DNA of 64,000 nucleotides from Gammaproteobacteria bacterium (GCA_029881995.1 JAOULO010000002.1:1-64000), one strand, 5' to 3'; counted from the first letter of the stretch, positions 26,996 to 36,682 are shown. Program-made: numbers and translations. The notes: generated by a model from the sequence alone, not told the origin.

Positions 26996-28078
26996 ATGAA
27001 TAATATTTTATTAATCAGGGCACTAAGAAATCCGGCTGCAATTGCTGATTTTGATATCTTGGATTGGGATTTGTTGCTTCGCCAAGCACGTCAATCAAAT
27101 TTACTTCCGAAACTTTATTATATTGTTAAATCAATAAATCATCATTCAAAATTGCCAGATAAAATCCAAGATATTCTTGTTTCGGCTAAAAAAATGGCAG
27201 ACAAGCATAGGCAAACTGTTATTTGGGAGATAGACAGGATATCTGAAGCTTTGAAAGACATCCCTGTTTCAGTTATATATTTAAAAGGGGCGGCATACAC
27301 ACTTCAAAATTTACCAGTTTCTGATGGTAGGCTATTTTCTGATATTGATATCCTAATAGACAAAAAATTAATTAATAAAGTTGAACATTATTTAATCTTG
27401 AATGGGTGGGTTTCGGTAAAACAATCAAATTATGACCAAAAATATTACAGGAAATGGATGCATGAAATTCCCCCGCTCAAACACCGAAGAAGGCTAATTG
27501 TAGTCGATATTCATCATAATATATTACCACCAACCGCTAAATTTAAAACGAATATTGATTTATTGATCGATTCATCAATGCACGTGAATGAACTAAATAA
27601 TGTTCGAGTTTTTTCTCCATATGGCATGTTAATTCATAGCATGGCACATCTGTTTTGTGAGGGAGAGTTTAATAATGGATTGAGAGACCTGGTAGATATA
27701 GATGAGTTGATTCGTTTGTTTTCAAAAGAAAAAGGTTTTTGGGACGAATTGCTCGATTTGGCGAATAAACAAAATTTAAATATACCTTTATTTTACGGAT
27801 TAAGGTATTCAAGAAAAATTTTGTCAACACCGGTACCTGAAGATGTCATAAGGAAAATTTCTGTCAGTCAATTATTTCGAGTGAATCTGGTCATTATGGA
27901 CAGGCTTTTCAGTAGGGTATTTATCCCAAACCATAAGAGCTGTATTAAACATAGTGTCTACTTGGCAAAATTTTTTCTTTATATCAGAGGGCACTATTTG
28001 CGTATGCCATTACATCTGCTTATACCTCATTTGATGATTAAATTATTCACTGTTTGGAATGATAAAGAGTCACACTAG
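26996..28078 (+). CDS. nucleotidyltransferase family protein (HPr-rel-A/EPS type)
   Basis: 360 residues. LKGAAY (96-101) and LFSDIDILID (113-122), with Asp116 and Asp118 as the metal-binding pair, define the NTP_transf_5-like nucleotidyltransferase family (PF14907). The C-terminal portion is helical and basic. Such proteins occur with exosortase and HPr-rel systems; a nucleotidyl or protein-AMP/UMP transfer role is inferred from family only. It follows the kinase gene by 8 bp and ends the module. Confidence 0.84.
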   Translation: MNNILLIRALRNPAAIADFDILDWDLLLRQARQSNLLPKLYYIVKSINHHSKLPDKIQDILVSAKKMADKHRQTVIWEIDRISEALKDIPVSVIYLKGAAYTLQNLPVSDGRLFSDIDILIDKKLINKVEHYLILNGWVSVKQSNYDQKYYRKWMHEIPPLKHRRRLIVVDIHHNILPPTAKFKTNIDLLIDSSMHVNELNNVRVFSPYGMLIHSMAHLFCEGEFNNGLRDLVDIDELIRLFSKEKGFWDELLDLANKQNLNIPLFYGLRYSRKILSTPVPEDVIRKISVSQLFRVNLVIMDRLFSRVFIPNHKSCIKHSVYLAKFFLYIRGHYLRMPLHLLIPHLMIKLFTVWNDKESH

Positions 28079-28152
28079 TCTTGACAGACTGGTTACTGTA
28101 CAGGTATAGATGGAATTAGAAAAATATTAAAATATTATACTGGAGGACGTGG

Positions 28153-28347
28153 ATGTTTAAGCTTGTAGATTATCTGGAAAAAGTTAGTGCTGTACTTGGT
28201 GCATTTACTTGTGTTGTGTCAGGAGTTTTTAGACTCAGCGGTAGTTACTATCTGGCTGGGGTACAGGTGATGAGTATTTTTACTGCCGGTATGGCTCTGA
28301 TGGTTTTTGCATGTTTACTTAAACTGCATCATAATGACTTCAAATAG
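28153..28347 (+). CDS. small membrane protein with two transmembrane helices
   Basis: 64 residues with hydrophobic segments at about 13-27 and 33-57 and a His/Lys C-terminus. GGAGG at 28142-28146, close upstream of the ATG, is a strong ribosome binding site, which is the main support for its being real. It follows the HPr-rel-A nucleotidyltransferase gene by 74 bp on the same strand. Function unknown. Confidence 0.6.
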   Translation: MFKLVDYLEKVSAVLGAFTCVVSGVFRLSGSYYLAGVQVMSIFTAGMALMVFACLLKLHHNDFK

Positions 28348-28480
28348 TATGGTTGCAGGACTAGTTATGATTCAACGTACTTTTCTTATTTTGAGAAGTT
28401 ATGACATTTTGGGCATTCATTAACAAAGATGATGGAGGATGTTAGTAGTAGCTATGTTACTATCTGAATCCATCGGTTAT

Positions 28481-29116
28481 TTAATTCGTCGGTATGCTAT
28501 TTAGAATACCTCTCTCCTGCAAGAGCCTCAAAACTTGTTCTACACATTCATTTAACTCAACTTCACCTGTTGATACAACTAGCTCAGGTTTTTCTGGATG
28601 TTCGTAAGGTGAAGAAATACCGGTAAAATTCTTAATTTCTCCTTTGCGTGCTTTTTGGTATAAACCTTTGATATCTCGTTCTTCGCAGATCTCTATCGGA
28701 GTATTACAATAGATTTCTAGAAAATCCCCATGTAAAACCATATTTCTTACTAGTTTTCGATCGCTTCGAAAAGGTGAAATGAAAGCAGTAAGAACTATTA
28801 CACCAGCTTCAAGAAATAACTTGGAGACATTGCCAACGCGACGAATATTTTCTTTTCTATCATCTTCTGAAAATCCAAGATCACCACAGAGCCCATGTCG
28901 CACATTATCACCATCAAGTACATACGTAGAACACTTTAGTTGGTGAAGTTTTTCTTCCACTGCATGTGCCAGCGTAGATTTTCCTGCACCTGAGAGGCCT
29001 GTAAACCATAAAATTGCACTTTTATGGTTTTTTAAATTTTCTCTGCGTGCGCGAGTTACAGTTGCATGATGCCAGACGGTATTGCTGCTTTTTGGTTTGT
29101 CGTCGTTGGTAGACAT
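28481..29116 (-). CDS. cysC: adenylylsulfate (APS) kinase
   Basis: 211 residues. [14 protein letters not shown] (about 37-50) is the P-loop, and [10 protein letters not shown] and FISPFRSDR are the APS-binding motifs. The enzyme phosphorylates APS to PAPS in the cytoplasm. No ATP sulfurylase gene lies beside it. In this locus PAPS could feed sulfation of the exopolysaccharide or normal sulfate assimilation; no sulfotransferase was recognised in the window. It is convergent with the small membrane protein gene and divergent from the DHH protein gene. Confidence 0.93.
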   Translation of the reverse strand: MSTNDDKPKSSNTVWHHATVTRARRENLKNHKSAILWFTGLSGAGKSTLAHAVEEKLHQLKCSTYVLDGDNVRHGLCGDLGFSEDDRKENIRRVGNVSKLFLEAGVIVLTAFISPFRSDRKLVRNMVLHGDFLEIYCNTPIEICEERDIKGLYQKARKGEIKNFTGISSPYEHPEKPELVVSTGEVELNECVEQVLRLLQERGILNSIPTN

Positions 29117-29227
29117 GAAAATCCCTACAGGTAGAAAATCTGTAAGTATTAAAGCATACTATATGACATTAGAGCAAATTGCTGAAGTTATATAAAAGAA
29201 TATAAAACAATACAATATAAATAAACG

Positions 29228-30193
29228 ATGAGACATTTTGATGTGTTTAATGGTGATGCAGATGGTTTATGTGCATTACATCAGCTTAGATTAAAGCAAC
29301 CAGTTGATAGCATTCTGATTACAGGTGTAAAACGTGACATTAACCTATTGAGGAAAGTTGATGCTGGTACGGGTGACAGGGTAACAGTTCTTGATATATC
29401 TATGGATAAGAACAAAGAAGGTCTTGAGCAGCTCCTGGGTAATAATGTTTCAGTGATTTATTTTGACCATCACTATCCTGGGGAGTCACTTCCCAAACAC
29501 CTGAATCTTGACGCTTATATTGATACCTCACCTGAGGTTTGTACAAGCTTATTAGTTAATGATTTTATCAATGGTCAATTTTTACCCTGGGCAGTTACTG
29601 CTGCATTTGGTGATAATTTACCATGCGCTGCCAGGAATGCTGCAAAACAGCTGGACTATTCAGAATCCCAATTAGAGACTTTATGTGAACTAGGAATATG
29701 TCTGAATTACAATGGATATGGCCCAACTGTCGAAGATCTGTATTTTCATCCAGCTAGCCTCTACGAAAAGATAAAACCCTATTCTAGTCCTTTTGATTTT
29801 GTTAATAATGAGGAGGCCTATCAGGTTCTTCGTACTGGATATTACGAAGATATTGCCAATGCTGAAAAAATAGCACCAGAGTTCAGTAACGATTCTGTCA
29901 GCCTTTATATACTACCCGATGAGAAATGGGCCAGGCGAGTCAGCGGTGTATATGGCAATCAGCTTTCTACTTCGGTACCTGATAATGCCCATGCTATTCT
30001 CACTATCCTTCCTGAAGGAGGCTATCAGGTCAGTGTCAGAGCCCCACAAACAAATAAAACTGGTGCCGATGAGCTCTGCCGGTCATTTTCAAGTGGAGGG
30101 GGGAGAAAAGGCGCAGCAGGTATCAATCTATTGCCCGAAGAAGATTTGGAATTATTTATTCAGCGCTTCCAGCAGCAATACCAGAAAAACTAA
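29228..30193 (+). CDS. DHH-superfamily phosphoesterase
   Basis: 321 residues. FNGDADGLCAL (about 7-17), VTVLDIS and the name motif YFDHHYPG (about 78-85) give the metal site of DHH phosphoesterases. The C-terminal FSSGGGRKGAAGINLLP is the DHHA1-type GGG motif. The family includes oligoribonucleases, bis-phosphate nucleotidases and cyclic-dinucleotide phosphodiesterases; lacking CBS, PAS or GGDEF domains, it cannot be assigned further. PAP (left from PAPS use) would be a plausible substrate given the divergent cysC next door, but that is speculation. Confidence 0.8.
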   Translation: MRHFDVFNGDADGLCALHQLRLKQPVDSILITGVKRDINLLRKVDAGTGDRVTVLDISMDKNKEGLEQLLGNNVSVIYFDHHYPGESLPKHLNLDAYIDTSPEVCTSLLVNDFINGQFLPWAVTAAFGDNLPCAARNAAKQLDYSESQLETLCELGICLNYNGYGPTVEDLYFHPASLYEKIKPYSSPFDFVNNEEAYQVLRTGYYEDIANAEKIAPEFSNDSVSLYILPDEKWARRVSGVYGNQLSTSVPDNAHAILTILPEGGYQVSVRAPQTNKTGADELCRSFSSGGGRKGAAGINLLPEEDLELFIQRFQQQYQKN

Positions 30194-30214
30194 GCGGTGC
30201 CGCAAGGCACCGCT
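30193..30214 (+). terminator. GNRA-loop hairpin at the end of the DHH gene
   Basis: AGCGGTGCC (30193-30201) pairs perfectly with GGCACCGCT (30206-30214) across a GCAA tetraloop. The stem starts on the last base of the stop codon. Only GCTTGGTTAA follows, without a proper T-run, so it may stabilise the mRNA end rather than terminate efficiently. Confidence 0.5.
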
Positions 30215-30236
30215 GCTTGGTTAATGTAAATAAATA

Positions 30237-30749
30237 CTATGGGAATGCAGGAATAGTCGGTTCCACATCATACAGGTCAGCTTCTGGATGATGTCGTCGC
30301 ACTAAATCACTGATGTCATCAACCTGACTGGCCGGGATATCAACACAAAACAGGATTTGACCACTTTCAATGGCCCTCTGAAATGATTTCAGGCGGGTAT
30401 TTGGAATATTGACCGCGACCATACTCGAAGTCCAGGCACCCAAAAAGGCACCACCTACTGCCAGCGATGTCACTGACCAGACTTCCAGTCCTGATACCAA
30501 CCAACCCATCATGGCCGCCAGGCTGCCAGCCAGGACTCCGGAAAAGCCACCTATGATGAAGCCCAGTTGCGCGCCATGCACAACATCACTGGTCTGGAAA
30601 AGGTTGGCCTGGGGTAAATCTGTCAGGTCAATTCCATCGCGAGCAATAGCATGCATCTGTTTCTCAGGGATACGCGAAAGCAGGAGTTCATTATGGACGG
30701 TTTCAGCGGTGATGGTGTCGGGTAGAACAAAATAGAGACGTCTTTTCAT
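30237..30749 (-). CDS. membrane protein with glycine-rich helices, unknown function
   Basis: 170 residues from the ATG at 30749, which has GGAGGT 5 bp upstream; the frame stays open upstream but that start has no such site. The N-terminal domain of about 60 residues is soluble; two glycine-rich hydrophobic helices (FIIGGFSGVLAGSLAAMMGW and LAVGGAFLGAWTSSMVAV) follow, then a soluble tail with SQVDDISDLVRRHHPEA. The layout resembles DUF1269-like membrane proteins. Function unknown; it is divergent from cysG. Confidence 0.75.
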   Translation of the reverse strand: MKRRLYFVLPDTITAETVHNELLLSRIPEKQMHAIARDGIDLTDLPQANLFQTSDVVHGAQLGFIIGGFSGVLAGSLAAMMGWLVSGLEVWSVTSLAVGGAFLGAWTSSMVAVNIPNTRLKSFQRAIESGQILFCVDIPASQVDDISDLVRRHHPEADLYDVEPTIPAFP

Positions 30750-30977
30750 ACTGCACCTCCTTCCACAGTTGTGGGTTGGTGAGATTGTTGTTGTGTAAGT
30801 CCTCCAGCTACCAAAGAGAGTATAGGCCAAATATCTGTTTCTAATTGTTACTATCTTTGTGGATAGAGGCTATCACCCCTGGGATACGGCCTGGCGGGAG
30901 ACAAGTAAACCCGATAAAGGTATGATTGCTCACCCTAAATTTTGCTTCAGATCGAAATAATCTATTGAGGTGCAGTT

Positions 30978-32405
30978 GTGAATTTTCTGCCAATTTTCAT
31001 GAATATCAAATCTCAGCCCTGTCTGGTCGTCGGTGGGGGCGAAGTTGCGGCGCGCAAAGTATTTTTATTGCTACGTGCTCGAGGCGAGGTCACCGTAGTT
31101 TCCCCTGAACTTTGTAATGAATTAACGCACTGGTTTCAGGCGGGTGATATTCAACATGTGGCCAGGGAATTTGAAGAGGCTGACATTGATGGTAAGCAAA
31201 TTGTTATTGCGGCAACGGATAATGAAGCGGTTAATCAGCAGGTCTCAAGCCTGTGTAAGGCCCGAGGGATTCCGGTCAATGTGGTTGATAATCCGAAGCT
31301 GTGTGGTTTCATTATGCCCTCAATTATTGACCGCAGCCCCGTACAGATTGCCATTTCCACCAGTGGTGCCTCTCCCGTGTTGGCAAGGCTGCTGAGAGCC
31401 CGCCTGGAAACAATAATCCCCTCTGCCTATGGTCGACTGGCCATGATGGTTGAGGAGTTCAGGGAACGTGTCAAAGCCCGTTTTAAGGGGAATGACATTC
31501 GACTATTCTGGGAAAATATTTTACAGGGGCCGATTGCCGAGATGTTACTGGCTGGCAAGGATCATGAGGCCCGTGAAGCCCTGGCCGATGCCGTGGCAAA
31601 TGGTGCTGCACCGGATAACCGGGGCGAGGTCTACCTGGTTGGGGCCGGTCCTGGTGACCCGGATTTGCTCACATTCCGGGCCCTGCGTCTCATGCAGCAG
31701 GCCGATGTGGTGGTGTACGACCGGCTGGTGACAGCCCCCATCCTTGACCTGGTCCGCCGTGATGCGGAATTTATTTATGCAGGCAAGGCCAAGGACAAAC
31801 ACACTATTCCCCAGGAAAACATCAACTCACTATTGGTCAGGTTGGCCAAAGAGGGCAAAAAAGTCCTGCGCCTCAAAGGGGGGGACCCCTTTATTTTTGG
31901 TCGAGGTGGTGAGGAAATAGAGACATTGATGGCCGAAGGGGTGGCTTTCCAGGTAGTCCCGGGTATTACTGCCGCGGCTGGGTGTGCCTCGTATGCCGGG
32001 ATTCCCCTGACCCACCGTGATTACGTGCAGTCCTGTATGTTTGTCACCGGTCACCTGAAAGACGGCACTATCAATCTCAACTGGAAGGCACTGGCTCAAC
32101 CCCATCAGACAGTCGTGTTTTACATGGGGCTGCACGGGGTGGCGGAAATATGTAAACAGCTCAAGGCCCATGGCCTTGATAGCAGTACCCCCGCAGCACT
32201 GGTCGAGCAGGGCACCACCCAGAACCAGAAAGTCCATATTGGGAATCTCGATACGCTGCCGAAGTTGGTGGCTAATGGTGATATCAAACCTCCCACCCTG
32301 ATCATTGTGGGTGAGGTGGTGAAATTACATGAGAAACTGGCCTGGTTTGATCCCGGTGGTGAGCAGGTGGCGGAATACCCCAACCTGGAAAATATCAATC
32401 GTTAA
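30978..32405 (+). CDS. cysG: siroheme synthase (precorrin-2 dehydrogenase/ferrochelatase + uroporphyrinogen-III methyltransferase)
   Basis: 475 residues, full-length CysG. The N-terminal Sirohm_synth domain has LVVGGGEVAARK (about 15-26) and ISTSGASPVLAR (about 127-138). The C-terminal SUMT domain starts at VYLVGAGPGDPDLLT (about 218) with VVYDRLV, RLKGGDPFIFGRGGEE and VVPGITAA. It makes siroheme from uroporphyrinogen III, the cofactor that DsrAB needs. The start is GTG at 30978, supported by GAGG 7 bp upstream and by the family's usual N-terminus. Its 3' end overlaps the convergent RND pump gene by 11 bp. Confidence 0.96.
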   Translation: MNFLPIFMNIKSQPCLVVGGGEVAARKVFLLLRARGEVTVVSPELCNELTHWFQAGDIQHVAREFEEADIDGKQIVIAATDNEAVNQQVSSLCKARGIPVNVVDNPKLCGFIMPSIIDRSPVQIAISTSGASPVLARLLRARLETIIPSAYGRLAMMVEEFRERVKARFKGNDIRLFWENILQGPIAEMLLAGKDHEAREALADAVANGAAPDNRGEVYLVGAGPGDPDLLTFRALRLMQQADVVVYDRLVTAPILDLVRRDAEFIYAGKAKDKHTIPQENINSLLVRLAKEGKKVLRLKGGDPFIFGRGGEEIETLMAEGVAFQVVPGITAAAGCASYAGIPLTHRDYVQSCMFVTGHLKDGTINLNWKALAQPHQTVVFYMGLHGVAEICKQLKAHGLDSSTPAALVEQGTTQNQKVHIGNLDTLPKLVANGDIKPPTLIIVGEVVKLHEKLAWFDPGGEQVAEYPNLENINR

Positions 32406-35400
32406 CCTGTTTCTGTTGCTTGGCCGAGAGCACATAGAGATTGCTGTCTTCGTTTGTCACAGGGGCCTCTTGTCTGGGTGATTGTTTAGGCTGCATCAGG
32501 TAGTAGATCATCGGGATCAGGAGCAGGGTCACCAGCATGGAGAACAACAGGCCGCACACCAGCACGATGGCCAGTGGCTGAAGCATCTCTGCACCACTAC
32601 CTATCCCCAATGCCAGGGGTGACATGCCAATCGCGGTTGTCAGTGTGGTCATCAGGATAGGGCGCAAACGCAGTCGGGCTGCCGTAATAATGGCCTCGAC
32701 CAGTTCGATATTTTTTTCCCGTTCGATTTCGATCTGTTCCACCAGTACGATGGCATTATTCACCACAATACCTGCCAGCATAATCAATCCCAGCCAGACC
32801 GGCATGGAAAGGGTAATATCAAATACCAGCAGACCAATAGCCACCCCGATCAGTCCAAAGGGTACGCCTAACATGATGACCACCGGGTTACGCAGGGATT
32901 CGTATTGCACGGCCATCACCACAAACACCAGGAACAGCGCGAGGGCCAGCAACAAGGAACCGGTCTTCTGTCCTTCCTTGAGGTTGTCCAGGGTACCGCC
33001 GTCATACAGGGTGTAGCCTTCAGGGAGCTGAAGATCGGCCAGTCGGTGATTGATCTCTTTCACAATTCCAGTGAGATCCGATGCCTCCTGCAGGCTGGCG
33101 CTGACCTCGACGATACGTCGTTGCCGGTCCCGTTTGATATTGGCAGGGCTCAGTACCATCTCTATTTTGGCCACATCGCGTAGTCGAATCACCCGACCCT
33201 GGTAGAGCCCGACAAAGGTATTCTTGAGTGCCTCGTGAGTGTTGGCCTGTTGGAGGGGCAGGCGCAGACGAATATCGTATTGCCGATCACCGTCGATGAA
33301 TTCAGACACCACCAGTCCCTCCAGGGCCACCTGCATGGCCTTGCCGATGTCATTGACTCGAACGCCGAGATCGGCGGCGCGGGCCCGATCGATAACCACA
33401 TTAATCTCTTCACGGGCATCTTCATAAGAGTGGGTCAGGTTACGTAGCCCCTTCAAATCCTCCAGGCGGTCGACGATCTGGTCACCGATGAGGGTCAGGC
33501 TTGCCAGTTCGGGGCCCTGTACACGGATACTGATGTCATCATCCCCACGGCTCATATTAAAGCCGCGCACCCCGGTGACACGCATGCGCACCTTGAAGCC
33601 CACCAGACTGAGTTTGGCAATGGACTTGTTCATGCGTTTTATCCAGGCCTCGCTGTCAGTACCCGGCTTGAGCTGGATCTCCATGCGACTGTAATGGCTC
33701 GACTGGTATTCAGATCGCCCAAAAATACGACCCCCAACGGAGGAGAACACGGTGACCAGTTCAGGCGATTGACGAAACAGTTTTTCGAGTCGAGTGACCG
33801 TATGGTCCATCTCACTCAGTTGCAGACCGGGATCACCGGCCACACTGATGCGGATCTGACCCTCATCCATCTTGGGCAGGAAGATCTGTTTGCCAAACAG
33901 GAACAGGGGCAGGCTCAGTACCAGGATCGGGATGAAAATCATCAACAGCCGCCAGGGATGGCTTAACTGCTTGTGCAGAAAGCCGCTGTAGCGTGTCTGC
34001 AGCCGGGTAATATTTGAGTCGACCTTATTGCGTATTTTGAGTTCGAAGGGCTTAGGCTGGCTGTTCTGGTCGGTAATGCGTGCCCCCAGGGTTGGCACCA
34101 GGGTAATGGCGACGATCAGGGAGGCGACGATGGCGGCGGTGAGGGTAAAGATGAGTTCTGAAAACAGCAGGCCGGTCAGACCACCGATAAACAGGAAAGG
34201 CAGGATGGCGGCCAGGTTGGTGCTGGTAGAGGCGACAATGGCACTGTTGACCTCGGCAGCGGCATGCACCGAGGCCTCGGCCGGGGCCTCGCCTTCACGC
34301 TGATGACGGGTGATGTTCTCCAGCATGACGATAGTATTGTCCACCAGCATGCCCACTCCCAGGGCGAGTCCACCCAGGGTCATGATATTGAGGGTCAGCC
34401 CGGCCATGCTCATGAGGATAAAGGTCACCATGATGGCGATAGGGATGGCCGTGCCGATCACCAGGGTACGGCGGAAATTGCCCAGGAAGAGATAGACCAC
34501 TAGCATGGCCAGGATGGCGCCCGACAGGGCAGCGGTACTGGCATTATTTAGGGCATGGCGGACAAAGATCGACTGATCACCCACCGCTACCACCTGCACA
34601 TCCCCCGGGATGAGCTTTTGTTCACGGAGCCAGTCCATCTGTGCCTTGACCGTATCCACCACGGCCACGGTGTTGGCCGAGGGCTGTTTCTGAACCGACA
34701 TCTTCACTCCGGGCCGCCCATTCAGACGGACCTTTAGACGCTCATCCTCGTGAGTGGCCACCACACGTGCCACATCACGTAGGCGGATGATGTCTTTCTT
34801 ATTGGTCGAGGTACCAAACCAGAGTGGCAGCGTGGCCAGATCTTCGACGGTCTGAAAACGGCCGCTGGTGCGAATGGTGTATTCACGACCACCTGTGTTC
34901 ATGCGCCCGCCGGGGGTCTCCTGATTTTCCACGGCGAGGAGTTCGGCCAGTTCCTGGAAGCTGTGGCCCAGGCTGGCCAGTCGCTCCTGATCCACGATGA
35001 TATGGATTTCTTTTTCCAGACCGCCGCCCACCTCGGTGGAGGCGACCCCGGGCAGGTTCAAAAACCAGCGAGAAAACTCATAATCGACCCAGTTGCGTAG
35101 CTCGACGGGATCGCGTGTATTGGAACTGACCACGAATTCCAGTACCGGGATCTGCATAGGGTCACGTTTATAGATGACAGGTGGGTCGATGGTGTCAGGC
35201 AGAAATCGCTTGGCCCGATCCAGGCGGGTACTGGCGTCACGCAGGGCAATGTCGATGTCCGTGCCATAGGGGAAACTCAGATCCACCGAACTCTCCCCCT
35301 CGTTGGTGGTGGATTGCACCGAGATGGCATTCTCGGTAATGGCCAGCTGTTCTTCCAACTGGCGAGTAACCTTGTCTTCCATGATCTGAGAAGGCACCCC

Positions 35401-35577
35401 AGGGTCACGGATTCGTACCCGCACCTCGGGGTAGATGATATGGGGCAGGAGATCGATACCCAGGCGCTGCAGGGCAAACAGCCCCAGCATCATCACCGCC
35501 AGGGTAAGCATGATGACACTGACGGGTCGTCTTATAGACCAGGCTGCCAGACCTCCTGTGCGAAATCGTTTTTGCAT
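32395..35577 (-). CDS. RND-type efflux transporter permease
   Basis: About 1060 residues from ATG 35577, chosen because the preceding adaptor gene ends at 35585 and the RND N-terminus MQKRFRTGGLAAWSIRRPVSV begins there. Twelve membrane helices in the AcrB/HAE1 layout with two large periplasmic loops. Helix 4 has ALGVGMLVDNTIVMLEN, where the proton-relay pair is Asp-Asn rather than Asp-Asp, a variant seen in other proteobacterial RND pumps. It forms a tripartite pump with the adaptor encoded just upstream; no outer-membrane TolC gene is present nearby. Substrate unknown. Confidence 0.93.
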   Translation of the reverse strand: MQKRFRTGGLAAWSIRRPVSVIMLTLAVMMLGLFALQRLGIDLLPHIIYPEVRVRIRDPGVPSQIMEDKVTRQLEEQLAITENAISVQSTTNEGESSVDLSFPYGTDIDIALRDASTRLDRAKRFLPDTIDPPVIYKRDPMQIPVLEFVVSSNTRDPVELRNWVDYEFSRWFLNLPGVASTEVGGGLEKEIHIIVDQERLASLGHSFQELAELLAVENQETPGGRMNTGGREYTIRTSGRFQTVEDLATLPLWFGTSTNKKDIIRLRDVARVVATHEDERLKVRLNGRPGVKMSVQKQPSANTVAVVDTVKAQMDWLREQKLIPGDVQVVAVGDQSIFVRHALNNASTAALSGAILAMLVVYLFLGNFRRTLVIGTAIPIAIMVTFILMSMAGLTLNIMTLGGLALGVGMLVDNTIVMLENITRHQREGEAPAEASVHAAAEVNSAIVASTSTNLAAILPFLFIGGLTGLLFSELIFTLTAAIVASLIVAITLVPTLGARITDQNSQPKPFELKIRNKVDSNITRLQTRYSGFLHKQLSHPWRLLMIFIPILVLSLPLFLFGKQIFLPKMDEGQIRISVAGDPGLQLSEMDHTVTRLEKLFRQSPELVTVFSSVGGRIFGRSEYQSSHYSRMEIQLKPGTDSEAWIKRMNKSIAKLSLVGFKVRMRVTGVRGFNMSRGDDDISIRVQGPELASLTLIGDQIVDRLEDLKGLRNLTHSYEDAREEINVVIDRARAADLGVRVNDIGKAMQVALEGLVVSEFIDGDRQYDIRLRLPLQQANTHEALKNTFVGLYQGRVIRLRDVAKIEMVLSPANIKRDRQRRIVEVSASLQEASDLTGIVKEINHRLADLQLPEGYTLYDGGTLDNLKEGQKTGSLLLALALFLVFVVMAVQYESLRNPVVIMLGVPFGLIGVAIGLLVFDITLSMPVWLGLIMLAGIVVNNAIVLVEQIEIEREKNIELVEAIITAARLRLRPILMTTLTTAIGMSPLALGIGSGAEMLQPLAIVLVCGLLFSMLVTLLLIPMIYYLMQPKQSPRQEAPVTNEDSNLYVLSAKQQKQVND

Positions 35578-35584
35578 AGAAAGA

Positions 35585-36682
35585 TTATGGCCCCTTCTGT
35601 TGTGCTGGACTATCCACGGCGGCAGGTTGAACCTCCGTTGAGGTCGCACGAGCAATTTTCACCTTGCTACCGTCGCGCAGCCCAATGATGCCCTTGGTGA
35701 CGACCTTGTTACCTGCCTCGAGCCCCTCAAGAATCTCTACCCGGGTATTGAGCTGCAGGCCAGTTTTGACCCTTGTGTGGCGGCTCTGGTTCTGTGCATC
35801 GACCCGGTAGACATATTCTCCCTGTGCATCGTGGCGCAGGGCGGCGAGGGGAATGGTGCGCAGGGGACCGGTCTCGGTCGACAGGTAGAGCCGGCACAAC
35901 TGACCCGGGACAGCGCCAACCGGTACAGGGTCAAGCAGGACTTCCATCACCCCCTGCCTGGAAACCGGATCTACCACCGGGTGTACGCGCAGAATTCTGG
36001 CCGGGAACAGGGTATCCCCCAGTGCATCGATACGTAGTTGGACGAGGGCATCTTTTTGTAAATGGGGCAGCAGCAGGCCTGAAATATTCATTGTTGCCTT
36101 GAGGCTATGGGGATTCACTAAGTCCAATATGTGGCTGTGCAGGGGCACCACGTCGCCGGGGTCTTTGTGACGGGTGCTGACCACCCCGGCAAAGGGGGCT
36201 CGTATTCGGGTGTTATTGAACCGGGTTTCCAGTAATCGGACTTCGGCCTGGGTCTGGTCCACGGCTGTCTTTGCCCGGGCCAGCTGATCTTCAGAAGCCA
36301 GGTTGCTGGGTACCAGACGTTTCAGGCGTTTTAGATCCAGTTTTGCCTGGTTCAAACTGGCCCTGGCCTTATCAAGCTGGGCCTGAATCAGGCTGCCATC
36401 CAGCTCTATCAACAGGGCATCCTGTTCGACCTTGTCACCTTCATAAAAATGGATCTGTTTTATTTTGCCCGGTTCCTCATTAAAGATTTGAACCTTTTGA
36501 ATGGCCTCCAGGCTACCGGTGATAATGCGTGTTACCTTGACCGGTTGTCTGTCTACGGTGATGACTTCCACGTTACGGGCCTTATCCCGTTTGGCTTTTT
36601 TGTCACTCTCACTACAGGCCATCAGCAGACTCGAACCCGCCAGGGAAAAAACGAGATAGAGAAAATATTTTTTTAATTGCAT
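35585..36682 (-). CDS. RND efflux periplasmic adaptor (HlyD/AcrA family) lipoprotein
   Basis: 365 residues from ATG 36682. This start gives a signal peptide with lipobox LLMAC and lipidation at Cys23; the frame is open further upstream but without a signal. The body shows the lipoyl-like half motifs (EEPGKIKQIHFYEGDKVEQD, RAPFAGVVSTRHKDPGDVV) on either side of an alpha-hairpin (about 95-150), then the beta-barrel and membrane-proximal domains. It links the RND pump to an outer-membrane channel. Its stop lies 7 bp before the pump start, so the two are an operon. Confidence 0.92.
   Translation of the reverse strand: MQLKKYFLYLVFSLAGSSLLMACSESDKKAKRDKARNVEVITVDRQPVKVTRIITGSLEAIQKVQIFNEEPGKIKQIHFYEGDKVEQDALLIELDGSLIQAQLDKARASLNQAKLDLKRLKRLVPSNLASEDQLARAKTAVDQTQAEVRLLETRFNNTRIRAPFAGVVSTRHKDPGDVVPLHSHILDLVNPHSLKATMNISGLLLPHLQKDALVQLRIDALGDTLFPARILRVHPVVDPVSRQGVMEVLLDPVPVGAVPGQLCRLYLSTETGPLRTIPLAALRHDAQGEYVYRVDAQNQSRHTRVKTGLQLNTRVEILEGLEAGNKVVTKGIIGLRDGSKVKIARATSTEVQPAAVDSPAQQKGP

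Noticed and set aside
1-30000. Exosortase (XrtA) gene or PEP-CTERM substrates
   Set aside because: No multi-membrane protein with exosortase motifs and no C-terminal PEP-plus-hydrophobic-plus-basic tail was found; only accessory genes are present.
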